IMG/VR virus record: IMGVR_UViG_3300048121_000975 | Location: 1-20,499 of that record | Source: a virus | Strand: one strand, 5' to 3' | Length of the DNA stretch: 20,499 bases | Notes under the pieces: model-generated | Database searches by the model: none | What the model saw: the letters and a program-made list of their open reading frames with translations, nothing else | Told to the model about the DNA's origin: nothing | Program-made: the position numbers and the translations under genes | Part shown: one piece after another, positions 6,901 to 12,756 of the stretch | Numbering within the stretch: position 1 is the stretch's first letter | Layout of the letters: every line of letters begins with the position of its first letter

Positions 6901-7551
6901 TTAACCTCCAAAGTTTTTGATGAACTCAAGGACGGCTTCATCTGTCTCTTCTGTAGTGGCAGTTAAGCTTGGATTGAACCATGTATATTTACCCTTTGAG
7001 AACTCTTCAGAAACAAAGTTCCATACCCTAGCACAGATAGGAGTGTTAGGATTAAAAGCCGCGCTGGTAGCAAGAATCTTGTAAGTAGTCCGATAAGCGT
7101 TCTTCCCTACGTTAATCTTACCCAAAGCATATCGGTTATCCCCAATAACGAGTGAGAATGCTGTTTCATCATCATTACCTTCCGGCTGGCGGAGTAATAA
7201 TGTAATCTCAGCAAACTCAGTCATTTGATATTCTGAATCATCAGAAATAGCCTCTGACTCTTCTTTGGACCACGCAATGCGTGGGACTTCATCTTCATCA
7301 AATGGGATATTCTCCCTCCAGCCTTTTTGAGCAACAACTGCAATCGCAGCTATTGTTTCATTAGGGCCAGCGACCACATGTTTACGATCAAAGACAATTG
7401 ATCCAACTGGAGCATCGCCTTGACTCATCTTCTGTGATACATTGATTCGAGGTATCTCGATATCACTGCGGTCGATTTCGATTCCGATGTTTACATTAGT
7501 CGAGAGTTCATTCTCGACTTCCTTCACTTGTTTAGCTTCTTTAGTAGCCAT
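6901..7551 (-). CDS. Protein of unknown function in the recombination/replication module
   Basis: A 216-aa acidic soluble protein. Residues 1-30 are polar and probably flexible. The middle (about 50-190) has alternating strands such as GSIVFDRKHVVAG, FAEITLLLRQPE and FSLVIGDNRYALG, which could be an OB-like or other beta fold. The C-terminus has an acidic patch (EETDEAVLEF) before a short aromatic end. It sits directly downstream of the Cas4/RecB-like nuclease gene (18 bases apart) and upstream of the coiled-coil gene. In phages with DUF2800-like nucleases the neighbour is often a single-stranded-DNA-binding protein (DUF2815), so that role is a reasonable guess, but I cannot confirm homology. 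No catalytic motif is seen. The ATG is preceded by TAAAAT six bases upstream and by no Shine-Dalgarno site. Confidence 0.6.
   Translation of the reverse strand: MATKEAKQVKEVENELSTNVNIGIEIDRSDIEIPRINVSQKMSQGDAPVGSIVFDRKHVVAGPNETIAAIAVVAQKGWRENIPFDEDEVPRIAWSKEESEAISDDSEYQMTEFAEITLLLRQPEGNDDETAFSLVIGDNRYALGKINVGKNAYRTTYKILATSAAFNPNTPICARVWNFVSEEFSKGKYTWFNPSLTATTEETDEAVLEFIKNFGG
6905..6909 (-). promoter_or_regulatory. Shine-Dalgarno site for the coiled-coil gene
   Basis: GGAGG on the minus strand, 6 bases before the ATG at 6898. It overlaps the final Gly-Gly codons of the 216-aa gene. It stands out because most genes here have no such site, and it suggests this small protein is needed in higher amounts than its neighbours. 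Confidence 0.75.
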
Positions 7552-7569
7552 ATTCTTATTTTATTTGGT

Positions 7570-8691
7570 TTACTGATTCGCGACACTGAATCGCTCCTCA
7601 GAGGTTTGGACTATGCCTGCGTCATCACAGGCGGCAAGGAAATTCTGTTGTTTTTCTCGTTTTTCTGATTTTTCTGCGTTTGCAGATACTAATTTTGAGA
7701 TCTTAGTAAGTGGGAAATTTAGTTCACTAATTATCTCACTTAATTCTAGACCATGTTCTTTTGCAATCTTTACGAGCATTTCGTTGTCAGCACACTTACG
7801 TGTTCGACCCATTGACCGTAGTTTTAGGCCGTCGAGTTTATCGCCGTCTTTTAACTTGGCGAGAGTCTTTGCCTTAATAGACGCTGCCCAATTCTCTACA
7901 ATTTTCGCGATGTTGAATAGCTCAGAGAGTCTAGCGGGATTGTCTACGTCGGTAGGGTCAATATCGGGCAACGTGGTATCGAGTTTCTTGGCGACACTAA
8001 TAACGAGTCCACCGAGTGCCGGACAAATATCCTCATGTCTACAGAAACGGCAGTACTGAGTTGGGGTGCATTCATCTAACTCAGGTGTGCCGGACTCCCA
8101 CTTCGGTCGGATCTCTTCACCTGCTTTAATGACTCGGCTTAGGTCTTCGACCAGAGCGGGGAGATCGTCTCGCGTAAACGTGTGATGAAGGGTCGCATTG
8201 TGTTGTGGCACGTAGAACGCGAAGACGATCTCCTGAATCTCAGGATACTTCTGGAAGGCCCCACATGTATATGCTTTGGCCTGCCAGTTCTTATCTGGCG
8301 GGTCAATGATCGAGATGCCTGTTTTGTAATCGGCCATGACGGCTCGGTCACCGCCTTTAAGGATCAAGAAGCGGTCACAGGTTCCCCATGTCTCGGTGCC
8401 GTCCAGAGCAACCTCAACTTGGATCTCGTTTAACTCCTCAGCGACCTCGCCGAAGTTAGTCATAAACTCCTGTTCCATTTGAACAATCTGTTCGTAGATC
8501 TCCAGCTCCTGTTCGGTGTGAAGGGCAGAAGGGTCAAAGACTTCGAGAGCTTCGTGAATTCTGGTCCCCATCTCAGCGGCGGCTGATGTGCCGTCACGTC
8601 CTTGATAAGCAGCACAGGCGGCTACATACTTTAGACTCGACGGAGAAAACTCCGCGTGGCCCCTATCGCTATGGTTTGGTTGTTCGCTCAT
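7570..8691 (-). CDS. Cas4/RecB-like PD-(D/E)XK nuclease with Fe-S cluster cysteines
   Basis: A 373-aa protein. The RecB/Cas4 nuclease signature is complete: His46 in MGTRIHEALE, Asp106 in GTCDRFLI, Asp121 and Lys123 in MADYKTG, and the QxxxY motif Gln137-Tyr141 in NWQAKAYTCG. Cys26 near the N-terminus, with Cys214, Cys217 and Cys223 (QYCRFCRHEDIC), matches the four-cysteine 4Fe-4S arrangement of Cas4 and AddB-type nucleases. The C-terminal 140 residues are helical. It resembles phage DUF2800-type exonucleases, which probably resect DNA ends for recombination or replication. No cas1 or cas2 is nearby, so a CRISPR role is not indicated. The start at 8691 overlaps the previous gene by 23 bases and has no Shine-Dalgarno site. 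Confidence 0.85.
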   Translation of the reverse strand: MSEQPNHSDRGHAEFSPSSLKYVAACAAYQGRDGTSAAAEMGTRIHEALEVFDPSALHTEQELEIYEQIVQMEQEFMTNFGEVAEELNEIQVEVALDGTETWGTCDRFLILKGGDRAVMADYKTGISIIDPPDKNWQAKAYTCGAFQKYPEIQEIVFAFYVPQHNATLHHTFTRDDLPALVEDLSRVIKAGEEIRPKWESGTPELDECTPTQYCRFCRHEDICPALGGLVISVAKKLDTTLPDIDPTDVDNPARLSELFNIAKIVENWAASIKAKTLAKLKDGDKLDGLKLRSMGRTRKCADNEMLVKIAKEHGLELSEIISELNFPLTKISKLVSANAEKSEKREKQQNFLAACDDAGIVQTSEERFSVANQ

Positions 8692-8845
8692 GGGTCGATT
8701 CTTTTATGTGCGTTACCTCACGCTGGATATAATCACGTTTCTTGATTGTTCGGTCAATTTTGTGGTTTAGCATGTAGATCTCATCCTCAAGTAATTTGAG
8801 GCGGATCTTCTCTGCATCAGTCAGATATTTAATGTTGTCGCTCAT
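8669..8845 (-). CDS. Small helical protein of unknown function
   Basis: A 58-aa, highly charged and probably coiled-coil protein: LTDAEKIRLKLLEDEIYML, then IDRTIKKRDYIQREV. I chose the ATG at 8845 (MSDNIKYL). A longer form would need a TTG at 8896 and overlap the upstream gene by 68 bases; the ATG form overlaps by 17. No Shine-Dalgarno site is seen before it (the bases are A/C-rich). No family is recognised. Its stop overlaps the start of the Cas4-like gene by 23 bases, so the pair is probably co-translated and may work together. Confidence 0.6.
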   Translation of the reverse strand: MSDNIKYLTDAEKIRLKLLEDEIYMLNHKIDRTIKKRDYIQREVTHIKESTHERTTKP

Positions 8846-9149
8846 TTTGTTGTTGTCTAAATTTTTTAATAATACTGTTAACTGCGTCACGCCCAAGATT
8901 AAACGAACGCGCTATCAAATCTCTCGGGTAACCCAAATCAGCTAACTCGGTAATAACGCGATGCCTAGCGTGAGAGGATTCAATTCTGGTTTGTATAGTC
9001 CTACCTTTTGGACCTCCCTCATCGAAGCGACTCATTACCCATTTAGGGGGTAACCCATACTGCTCTGAATATTTTTTAATCAGTCTTGTCGCATCAATGA
9101 CAATAGCTTCTTGCATCATCTTAGAGTTCTCTTTCATCTCAGAGTTCAT
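8829..9149 (-). CDS. Small HTH protein, possibly DnaA-domain-IV-like
   Basis: A 106-aa basic protein. The C-terminal half (about 60-97) reads ARHRVITELADLGYPRDL, then IARSFNLGRDAVNSIIKKF, a helix-turn-helix. Its layout resembles DnaA domain IV, with an Arg-containing first helix, a short linker, and GRDxV in the recognition helix. The N-terminal half is helical and includes KWVMSRFDEGGPKGR. It could bind the phage origin or act as a transcription regulator. The ATG at 9149 is supported by AAGGAG nine bases upstream. The gene lies two genes downstream of a second, clearer DnaA-like protein. The HTH is fairly certain; the DnaA link is tentative. Confidence 0.6.
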   Translation of the reverse strand: MNSEMKENSKMMQEAIVIDATRLIKKYSEQYGLPPKWVMSRFDEGGPKGRTIQTRIESSHARHRVITELADLGYPRDLIARSFNLGRDAVNSIIKKFRQQQNERQH

Positions 9150-9151
9150 GT

Positions 9152-9301
9152 TTATTTTCTCCTTTTATTTTTCTTGGGTTGTTTACCTTTTGAGTGTTTT
9201 GATTTAAACGTAGGGTCGTGAAACTGAATTAAAGTCTGACCTTTTTTGCCACTTCTGCTCCCTTTTGCAAACACAGAATTCCTTACAACTTTTGCTCTCA
9301 T
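9152..9301 (-). CDS. 49-aa basic protein of unknown function
   Basis: An open frame from ATG at 9299-9301 to TAA at 9152-9154. It encodes a 49-aa, very basic peptide starting MRAKVVRNSVFAKGSRSGKK and ending in a Lys/Arg/Asn tail (KQPKKNKRRK), with a central LIQFHDPTF. The start is 3 bases after the stop of the DnaA-like gene and its stop is 2 bases before the next start, so it fills this gap exactly, as expected of a real gene in a tightly packed operon. Its net charge suggests nucleic-acid or ribosome binding. No family is recognised. Confidence 0.6.
   Translation of the reverse strand: MRAKVVRNSVFAKGSRSGKKGQTLIQFHDPTFKSKHSKGKQPKKNKRRK
9159..9164 (-). promoter_or_regulatory. Shine-Dalgarno site for the small HTH gene
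   Basis: AAGGAG on the minus strand, 9 bases before the ATG at 9149. It lies inside the 3' end of the 49-aa gene. It is one of only a few recognisable Shine-Dalgarno sites in this window and fixes the start of the downstream gene. Confidence 0.65.
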
Positions 9302-9304
9302 GAT

Positions 9305-9628
9305 TTATGAGTTTAGTTGTTTAAGTACTGACTCGACGACTGAAGCTATCTCAGGGTCTTCCTTGATCCTCTGGTCAAGCGACTTAGATGCGTAAGCTAT
9401 CGAGCTACCGTGGGTGTAGCCGTAGTAAGATGACAGCGAACTATAGGTGAACTTAAACTTGTTCCTCAAGATGCCGACAGCAACCATACGGGGAATACAA
9501 TAAGAATAAGCCCTACTCTTAGTAAAAATCTCGTCACGATCTATGGCGAATTCTGAACATACTAGTTCCGTTACTTTGTCTATTATCTGTTTTTTGTAAG
9601 GGGTCATCCCTTTTATTTTTGTTTTCAT
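9305..9628 (-). CDS. Stand-alone DnaA-domain-IV-like DNA-binding protein
   Basis: A 107-aa protein whose residues about 20-90 match the layout of DnaA domain IV, the part that reads DnaA boxes: VCSEFAIDRDEIFTKSRAY (helix, then the R-containing loop), CIPRMVAVGILRNKF (the conserved Pro-Arg helix), TYSSLSSYYGYTHGSSIAYA (helix-turn-helix with the DHxxV-like turn as THGSS) and SKSLDQRIKED. There is no ATPase domain, so it is not an initiator by itself. It may bind the phage origin, regulate genes or interfere with host DnaA sites. It overlaps the end of the helicase gene by 4 bases (ATGA). The match is good by eye and should be confirmed by profile search. Confidence 0.75.
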   Translation of the reverse strand: MKTKIKGMTPYKKQIIDKVTELVCSEFAIDRDEIFTKSRAYSYCIPRMVAVGILRNKFKFTYSSLSSYYGYTHGSSIAYASKSLDQRIKEDPEIASVVESVLKQLNS

Positions 9629-10917
9629 TGATGTAGAATATTTAAGTTATCTGACTTCTGCTCAACAACACGCATAACGTGTTCTTCTATCGAATCGCTG
9701 GCAACTAGAATCTTCTGGATAGCGTCACTTTTTGCCCCGTTGCGGTGGATGCGCCCTAACGCTTGTAGGTGATCCTTGACGTTAAAGGTAGGCGAGATCA
9801 ACGAGATCCGTTGGCGGTCGCCGTTGATGTCGTGTAGAGAGATTCCGGTTCCACCAGCCGCAGTATTAATAACTAGGACGTGTTCTTCGTCCCTTTGAAA
9901 AGCGTCAATGATGTCCTGCCTGTCCTCGACTTTCTGTCCTCCTTTAATGCACGTACATTCTAGTAGTTCACAGAGGGTATCTACAGTATCTGTAAAATTT
10001 ACAAACAATACAACGCTATGACCTTGCTCTACGAAATCCTTAGCCATATCAGCCATGTCTTTAGCTTTGAGCGACTCCGCTAGCTGGCGAGCGCGTAACA
10101 AATTAACGAGAACCCAATCACTGTCTTCGACAGTTCCGTTCTCTAGAAGACTAGTGATGATCTCTGGAGTGATTCCAAGATCTTTATAAGCCTTAGCGAT
10201 CTTAGTAGCGGAACCAAAAGCTATCGGCTCAATAAAAACTCGGTTCTCTTTGAACGAGTCAGGAAAGTCATCCACTGTGAGACGCTTAACATTCTTCCCA
10301 TACATAACCTTATTGAGATCACTGAGTTTGGTTTTACGGCGCAGCTCCCATGCGTTCCACTGGTTTTGTAAACAGCCGTATTGCATCATCCAACTGAACC
10401 AACTCTTGAGACCATCTGATGCTTTGTTAAGATTATGTAACCCTAATGCGTAACCGATTGGCCTCATCTCAGTTGGGTCTTCCGCAGCAGTAGCGGACAT
10501 CGCATGAATTGAATAGCCTTGTGTAACGAGAGACACGAGAAGCTGAGCGTTCTGTGTATACGGCCCTTTACACTTATGGACCTCATCGACTAGCACTAGT
10601 GTGTCTTCTGGCAAGTGCCACGTCATGATCTTCTTGCCTCGCTTCGACATCCACTCTGTTTTACCAGTTCGGATCTTCTCGTAGTTGAGAACGAACAGTG
10701 GCTCGATTCCAGTCTCCTTGAGTTCACGCCCCCATGACGGGATAACTGATTTAGGGCAGAGGACTGCAACAGGTCTATTTAAGGTCTTAGCTAGATGGGC
10801 GGCTACCACCGTCTTACCAGTCCCGACATGGCTAGTGTCGAGTGAGTTCAAATCTAATCTATGTTTTGCTAGAAAGAAGTCAAAAGCCTCTTGCTGCTTT
10901 GGATATAATGTCTTCAT
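9625..10917 (-). CDS. SF2 helicase, SNF2/DEAD-like
   Basis: A 430-aa superfamily 2 helicase. Motif I (Walker A) is GTGKT at 32-36, motif II is DEVH at 111-114 (LVLVDEVHKCKG), motif III is SAT at 141-143, motif V is GGTGISLHD at 355-363, and motif VI is QALGRIHRNG at 385-394. The arrangement and the GRxxRxG form of motif VI are of the SNF2-like phage helicases that remodel or unwind DNA during replication and recombination. Its partners here are the RuvC-like resolvase upstream and the Cas4-like nuclease downstream. The ATG at 10917 has no Shine-Dalgarno site. A TATAGA box lies exactly 6 bases before it, inside an inverted repeat, suggesting a regulated, near-leaderless promoter. Confidence 0.9.
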   Translation of the reverse strand: MKTLYPKQQEAFDFFLAKHRLDLNSLDTSHVGTGKTVVAAHLAKTLNRPVAVLCPKSVIPSWGRELKETGIEPLFVLNYEKIRTGKTEWMSKRGKKIMTWHLPEDTLVLVDEVHKCKGPYTQNAQLLVSLVTQGYSIHAMSATAAEDPTEMRPIGYALGLHNLNKASDGLKSWFSWMMQYGCLQNQWNAWELRRKTKLSDLNKVMYGKNVKRLTVDDFPDSFKENRVFIEPIAFGSATKIAKAYKDLGITPEIITSLLENGTVEDSDWVLVNLLRARQLAESLKAKDMADMAKDFVEQGHSVVLFVNFTDTVDTLCELLECTCIKGGQKVEDRQDIIDAFQRDEEHVLVINTAAGGTGISLHDINGDRQRISLISPTFNVKDHLQALGRIHRNGAKSDAIQKILVASDSIEEHVMRVVEQKSDNLNILHQ

Positions 10918-10942
10918 TTATTGTCTATACACAGACAAATAA
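10918..10942 (-). promoter_or_regulatory. Inverted repeat over a possible -10 box before the helicase gene
   Basis: TTGTCT at 10921-10926 and AGACAA at 10933-10938 form a 6-bp perfect inverted repeat with a 6-base centre. Read on the minus strand, the repeat contains TATAGA (10929 to 10924), four of six matches to a -10 box, ending 6 bases before the helicase ATG. I found no convincing -35 at 15-19 bases upstream. The overlap of dyad and -10 would suit an operator; this is inferred. Confidence 0.35.
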
Positions 10943-10963
10943 TTGAAGCGACTAGCTATGTCC

Positions 10964-10984
10964 AGAAAAAGTTCAACTTTTTCT
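10964..10984. repeat. Perfect 10-bp-arm palindrome across the resolvase stop codon
   Basis: AGAAAAAGTT (10964-10973) and AACTTTTTCT (10975-10984) are exact reverse complements around one central base. The dyad spans the TGA of the RuvC-like gene. As RNA it could form a 9-bp A/U-rich hairpin with a TGA loop. It lacks a GC stem, so it is not a standard terminator; a protein-binding site is as likely. Confidence 0.6.
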
Positions 10985-11461
10985 ACTACCCCAAATATAT
11001 CGAGCGATAAGGTAGGCGTCGATCATACCATCATGTGGCGTCCGGCAGCGTTTATTAGCAAGCCAGTTCTCCGACGGCTCTAACTGGTTCGCTAGTTCCA
11101 AAGCTACTTCTTTAGTCCTACCTTTAGGAACTCTACCCAACATAACTTTCTGCCACTTGTGAACAGACACGCGCATTATGTTTTCGTAATCGTGGGACTC
11201 AGCCATCCCGACTAACTTACCAAATGAGATCGCCATTGACCTTACAGCTTGGCTGCTCTTCGCGTGTGCAAGCGGTTCTTCTACCGCAAAAATAAAAGGC
11301 GTATTCAAGTCCATTATCCACTGATGAACTTTACGGATGTCGATTTCTTTCTTCTTCGACATCTGAAGAGTCGGCATCCTAATCTTATCAATGAGGCTAC
11401 CGTCGAATTTAGATATTGCACAAAGTCCGCCATCTAATCCGTTGTCGATGCCGACGATCAT
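10973..11461 (-). CDS. RuvC-like Holliday junction resolvase
   Basis: A 162-aa RNase H-fold nuclease. The four acidic positions of the RuvC family are visible: Asp6 in VGIDNGLDGG, Glu61 in FAVEEPLAH, and Asp144 and Asp148 in HDGMIDAYLIARY. VSVHKWQKVMLG (98-109) matches the strand and helix found between the second and third acidic motifs of phage and bacterial RuvC proteins. It would cut four-way junctions before packaging. It overlaps the DUF1599-like gene upstream by 4 bases (ATGA). Downstream is a 55-base gap with two palindromes before the helicase gene. Length is usual for the family (about 160-175 aa). Confidence 0.85.
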   Translation of the reverse strand: MIVGIDNGLDGGLCAISKFDGSLIDKIRMPTLQMSKKKEIDIRKVHQWIMDLNTPFIFAVEEPLAHAKSSQAVRSMAISFGKLVGMAESHDYENIMRVSVHKWQKVMLGRVPKGRTKEVALELANQLEPSENWLANKRCRTPHDGMIDAYLIARYIWGSRKS

Positions 11462-11838
11462 TTCTCAGGACAATACAAATTGTCGCATTCACCACCAGAT
11501 ACCGGATTGCTGCAAGTGCCACACTCACGCTCCTCAGAGAGTAAGGCTTTCGCGAGAATCGAATAGTTCACGAGATCTTCACAGGCGTCATCTACTGACT
11601 CACCTGCTACCTTTAACTCACCGTCGTTAACGAACGACTTAATCCGCATCAGTTTATCCTGCATCCTTAACAGCAATCCGGTGACCGGATGGAGGCCAAG
11701 TGATTTAGCAGTCTTGAAATTGGCGAGTGCATCGACAGTGTTCTCACCACCGCAGTAGTCAGAGTTTTTTGCTCGCATAATTTCGAGCGTTTTCTTGCAC
11801 GTCGATTCGTGAAGACGGAATAAGGTTTCGGGTTTCAT
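11458..11838 (-). CDS. DUF1599-like (nucleotide modification-associated) protein with zinc tail
   Basis: A 126-aa helical protein. The pattern AKNSDYCGG (23-31), ALANFKTAKSLGL (37-49), RMQDKLMRIKSF (58-69) and AGESVDDACEDLVNYSIL (78-95) fits the DUF1599 / Nmad1-type family, which is related to all-alpha MazG-like nucleotide pyrophosphohydrolases. Glu80, Asp84 and Asp88 could bind metal. Such proteins are linked with nucleotide pools or base modification in phages. A C-terminal tail has Cys106, Cys109, Cys118 and Cys123 (CGTC...C...C), a likely zinc knuckle that I do not recall as a general part of the family. The start overlaps the previous stop (TAATG). No thymidylate synthase or other modification gene is in the window. 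Confidence 0.65.
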   Translation of the reverse strand: MKPETLFRLHESTCKKTLEIMRAKNSDYCGGENTVDALANFKTAKSLGLHPVTGLLLRMQDKLMRIKSFVNDGELKVAGESVDDACEDLVNYSILAKALLSEERECGTCSNPVSGGECDNLYCPEK

Positions 11839-12068
11839 TATTTTACGGGTATAGAGTCTCCTCTGACTAGTAGGCCATCGCCCTCTGCTGGAACTAAGAC
11901 TCTGATCCCTTTTGGCAGAGACTGCAAGTAGAATACTTCACGGGCCGTTGAAGGCTTCACGCGATACCAAAGACCATCAGCGGTATCTACCGGAAAACGG
12001 AAGTCTGCTCCGTGATCAATTCTGGTAATAAACTTTGGCCCTACTTCTGGCTCACGGTCATTAAACAT
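11838..12068 (-). CDS. 76-aa hypothetical protein
   Basis: I chose the ATG at 12068 (MFNDREPEVG), which lies 10 bases after the small terminase stop. A longer frame starting at 12212 would overlap that gene by 134 bases and adds an Arg/Ser-rich, unlikely N-terminus. The 76-aa product looks like a small beta protein (FRFPVDTADGLWYRVKPS, then KGIRVLVPAEGDGLLVRG), perhaps SH3-like, but no family is recognised. Its stop overlaps the start of the DUF1599-like gene. Function unknown. Confidence 0.6.
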   Translation of the reverse strand: MFNDREPEVGPKFITRIDHGADFRFPVDTADGLWYRVKPSTAREVFYLQSLPKGIRVLVPAEGDGLLVRGDSIPVK

Positions 12069-12078
12069 TGCAACGGTA

Positions 12079-12720
12079 TTAAATCTCTTTTCCAGTATCC
12101 GCGTCAATCGTTTTTTTCTGCTTGATCGCGCCTCCACCTTTATCTGCTTTAGAGTTATTGAGGATAGAGATGTCGATCTGCATCTTGCTAGTCCCACCAC
12201 CAGTTTTAGCATTTAGTCCTAAGTTACGTCTGATGAGCTGATCGAGTTCGGACATCTCGCGAATCGTCTTAGGTCCACGTAACCCCTTCATCGAATCACG
12301 TAGTAGTTTAATTCCTGCCGCCGCGATGTAGTGTTGGTATTTATCAGCAGGAGAGTTCTGTGCCTCAGCGATTTCGTTGAGGGTCACGTCCTCTTCTTTA
12401 GAGGCGCGGAATCGCTCTTCGACAATAGCTGAACTTACAGTATCGTTGAAGTGTTCTTCTACGTCTTCTTTAAGTTGGTCTTTGTCGGCATCCGGTTTAT
12501 GGTGTTCGTCTTTGACTTTTGTGTTGTGTATCAGGTTATCGAGAACTCTGCCGTCTACTATGTCCCCATTTATCTTGGCGGCGACTCCATGTTTCTTTAA
12601 CCACTTACGTATTGTATTGCGGTGGACTCCAATGTGTTGACCTATAGCCGCATTACTGTAACCTTCTTTGTTAAGGCGCAAGGCTTCAGCCTCGCACTCC
12701 CGTATAGGATTTTCAGACAT
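12079..12720 (-). CDS. Putative terminase small subunit (HTH DNA-binding)
   Basis: A 213-aa protein with an N-terminal helix-turn-helix at about 18-43 (EGYSNAAIGQHIGVHRNTIR), an acidic middle (about 70-115), a helical segment (ADKYQHYIAAAGIKLL) and LDQLIRRNLGLNAK around 160-172, then a Lys/Gly-rich end. HTH plus oligomerisation helices, directly beside the large terminase gene, suggests the subunit that recognises the packaging site. The unusual point is orientation: it is on the minus strand, divergent from terL with 10 bp between the start codons. It could instead be a transcription regulator of the divergent promoters. It is the first gene of the minus-strand arm in this window. Confidence 0.55.
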   Translation of the reverse strand: MSENPIRECEAEALRLNKEGYSNAAIGQHIGVHRNTIRKWLKKHGVAAKINGDIVDGRVLDNLIHNTKVKDEHHKPDADKDQLKEDVEEHFNDTVSSAIVEERFRASKEEDVTLNEIAEAQNSPADKYQHYIAAAGIKLLRDSMKGLRGPKTIREMSELDQLIRRNLGLNAKTGGGTSKMQIDISILNNSKADKGGGAIKQKKTIDADTGKEI

Positions 12721-12727
12721 CCATTAA

Positions 12728-12756
12728 ATTATGCCTTCCGAAGCAGAAAAGCGCAA
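12728..12756 (-). promoter_or_regulatory. Candidate promoter of the minus-strand arm, overlapping the terL start
   Basis: On the minus strand TTGCGC (12756 to 12751), a 17-base spacer, and CATAAT (12733 to 12728) resemble a sigma-70 promoter: three of six at -35 and five of six at -10. The -10 box contains the terL ATG, read in reverse, and ends 7 bases before the small-terminase ATG, giving an almost leaderless message. The weak -35 keeps this tentative. Confidence 0.3.

Noticed and set aside
7570-8691. CRISPR-Cas system suggested by the Cas4-like protein
   Set aside because: No cas1, cas2 or repeat-spacer array is present, and the neighbours are replication genes.
8669-8896. Longer 75-aa form of the 58-aa protein starting at a TTG
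   Set aside because: It would overlap the upstream gene by 68 bases and use a rare start; the internal ATG at 8845 begins a sensible helical protein.
11314-11322. TTATCCACT, one mismatch from a DnaA box
   Set aside because: It is a single copy inside the RuvC-like gene. One-mismatch matches to a 9-base motif are expected several times by chance in 20 kb on two strands.
11838-12212. 124-aa frame overlapping the small terminase gene
   Set aside because: The first 48 residues lie in another frame of the terminase gene and are Arg/Ser-rich shadow sequence; the ATG at 12068 fits the gap after the terminase stop.
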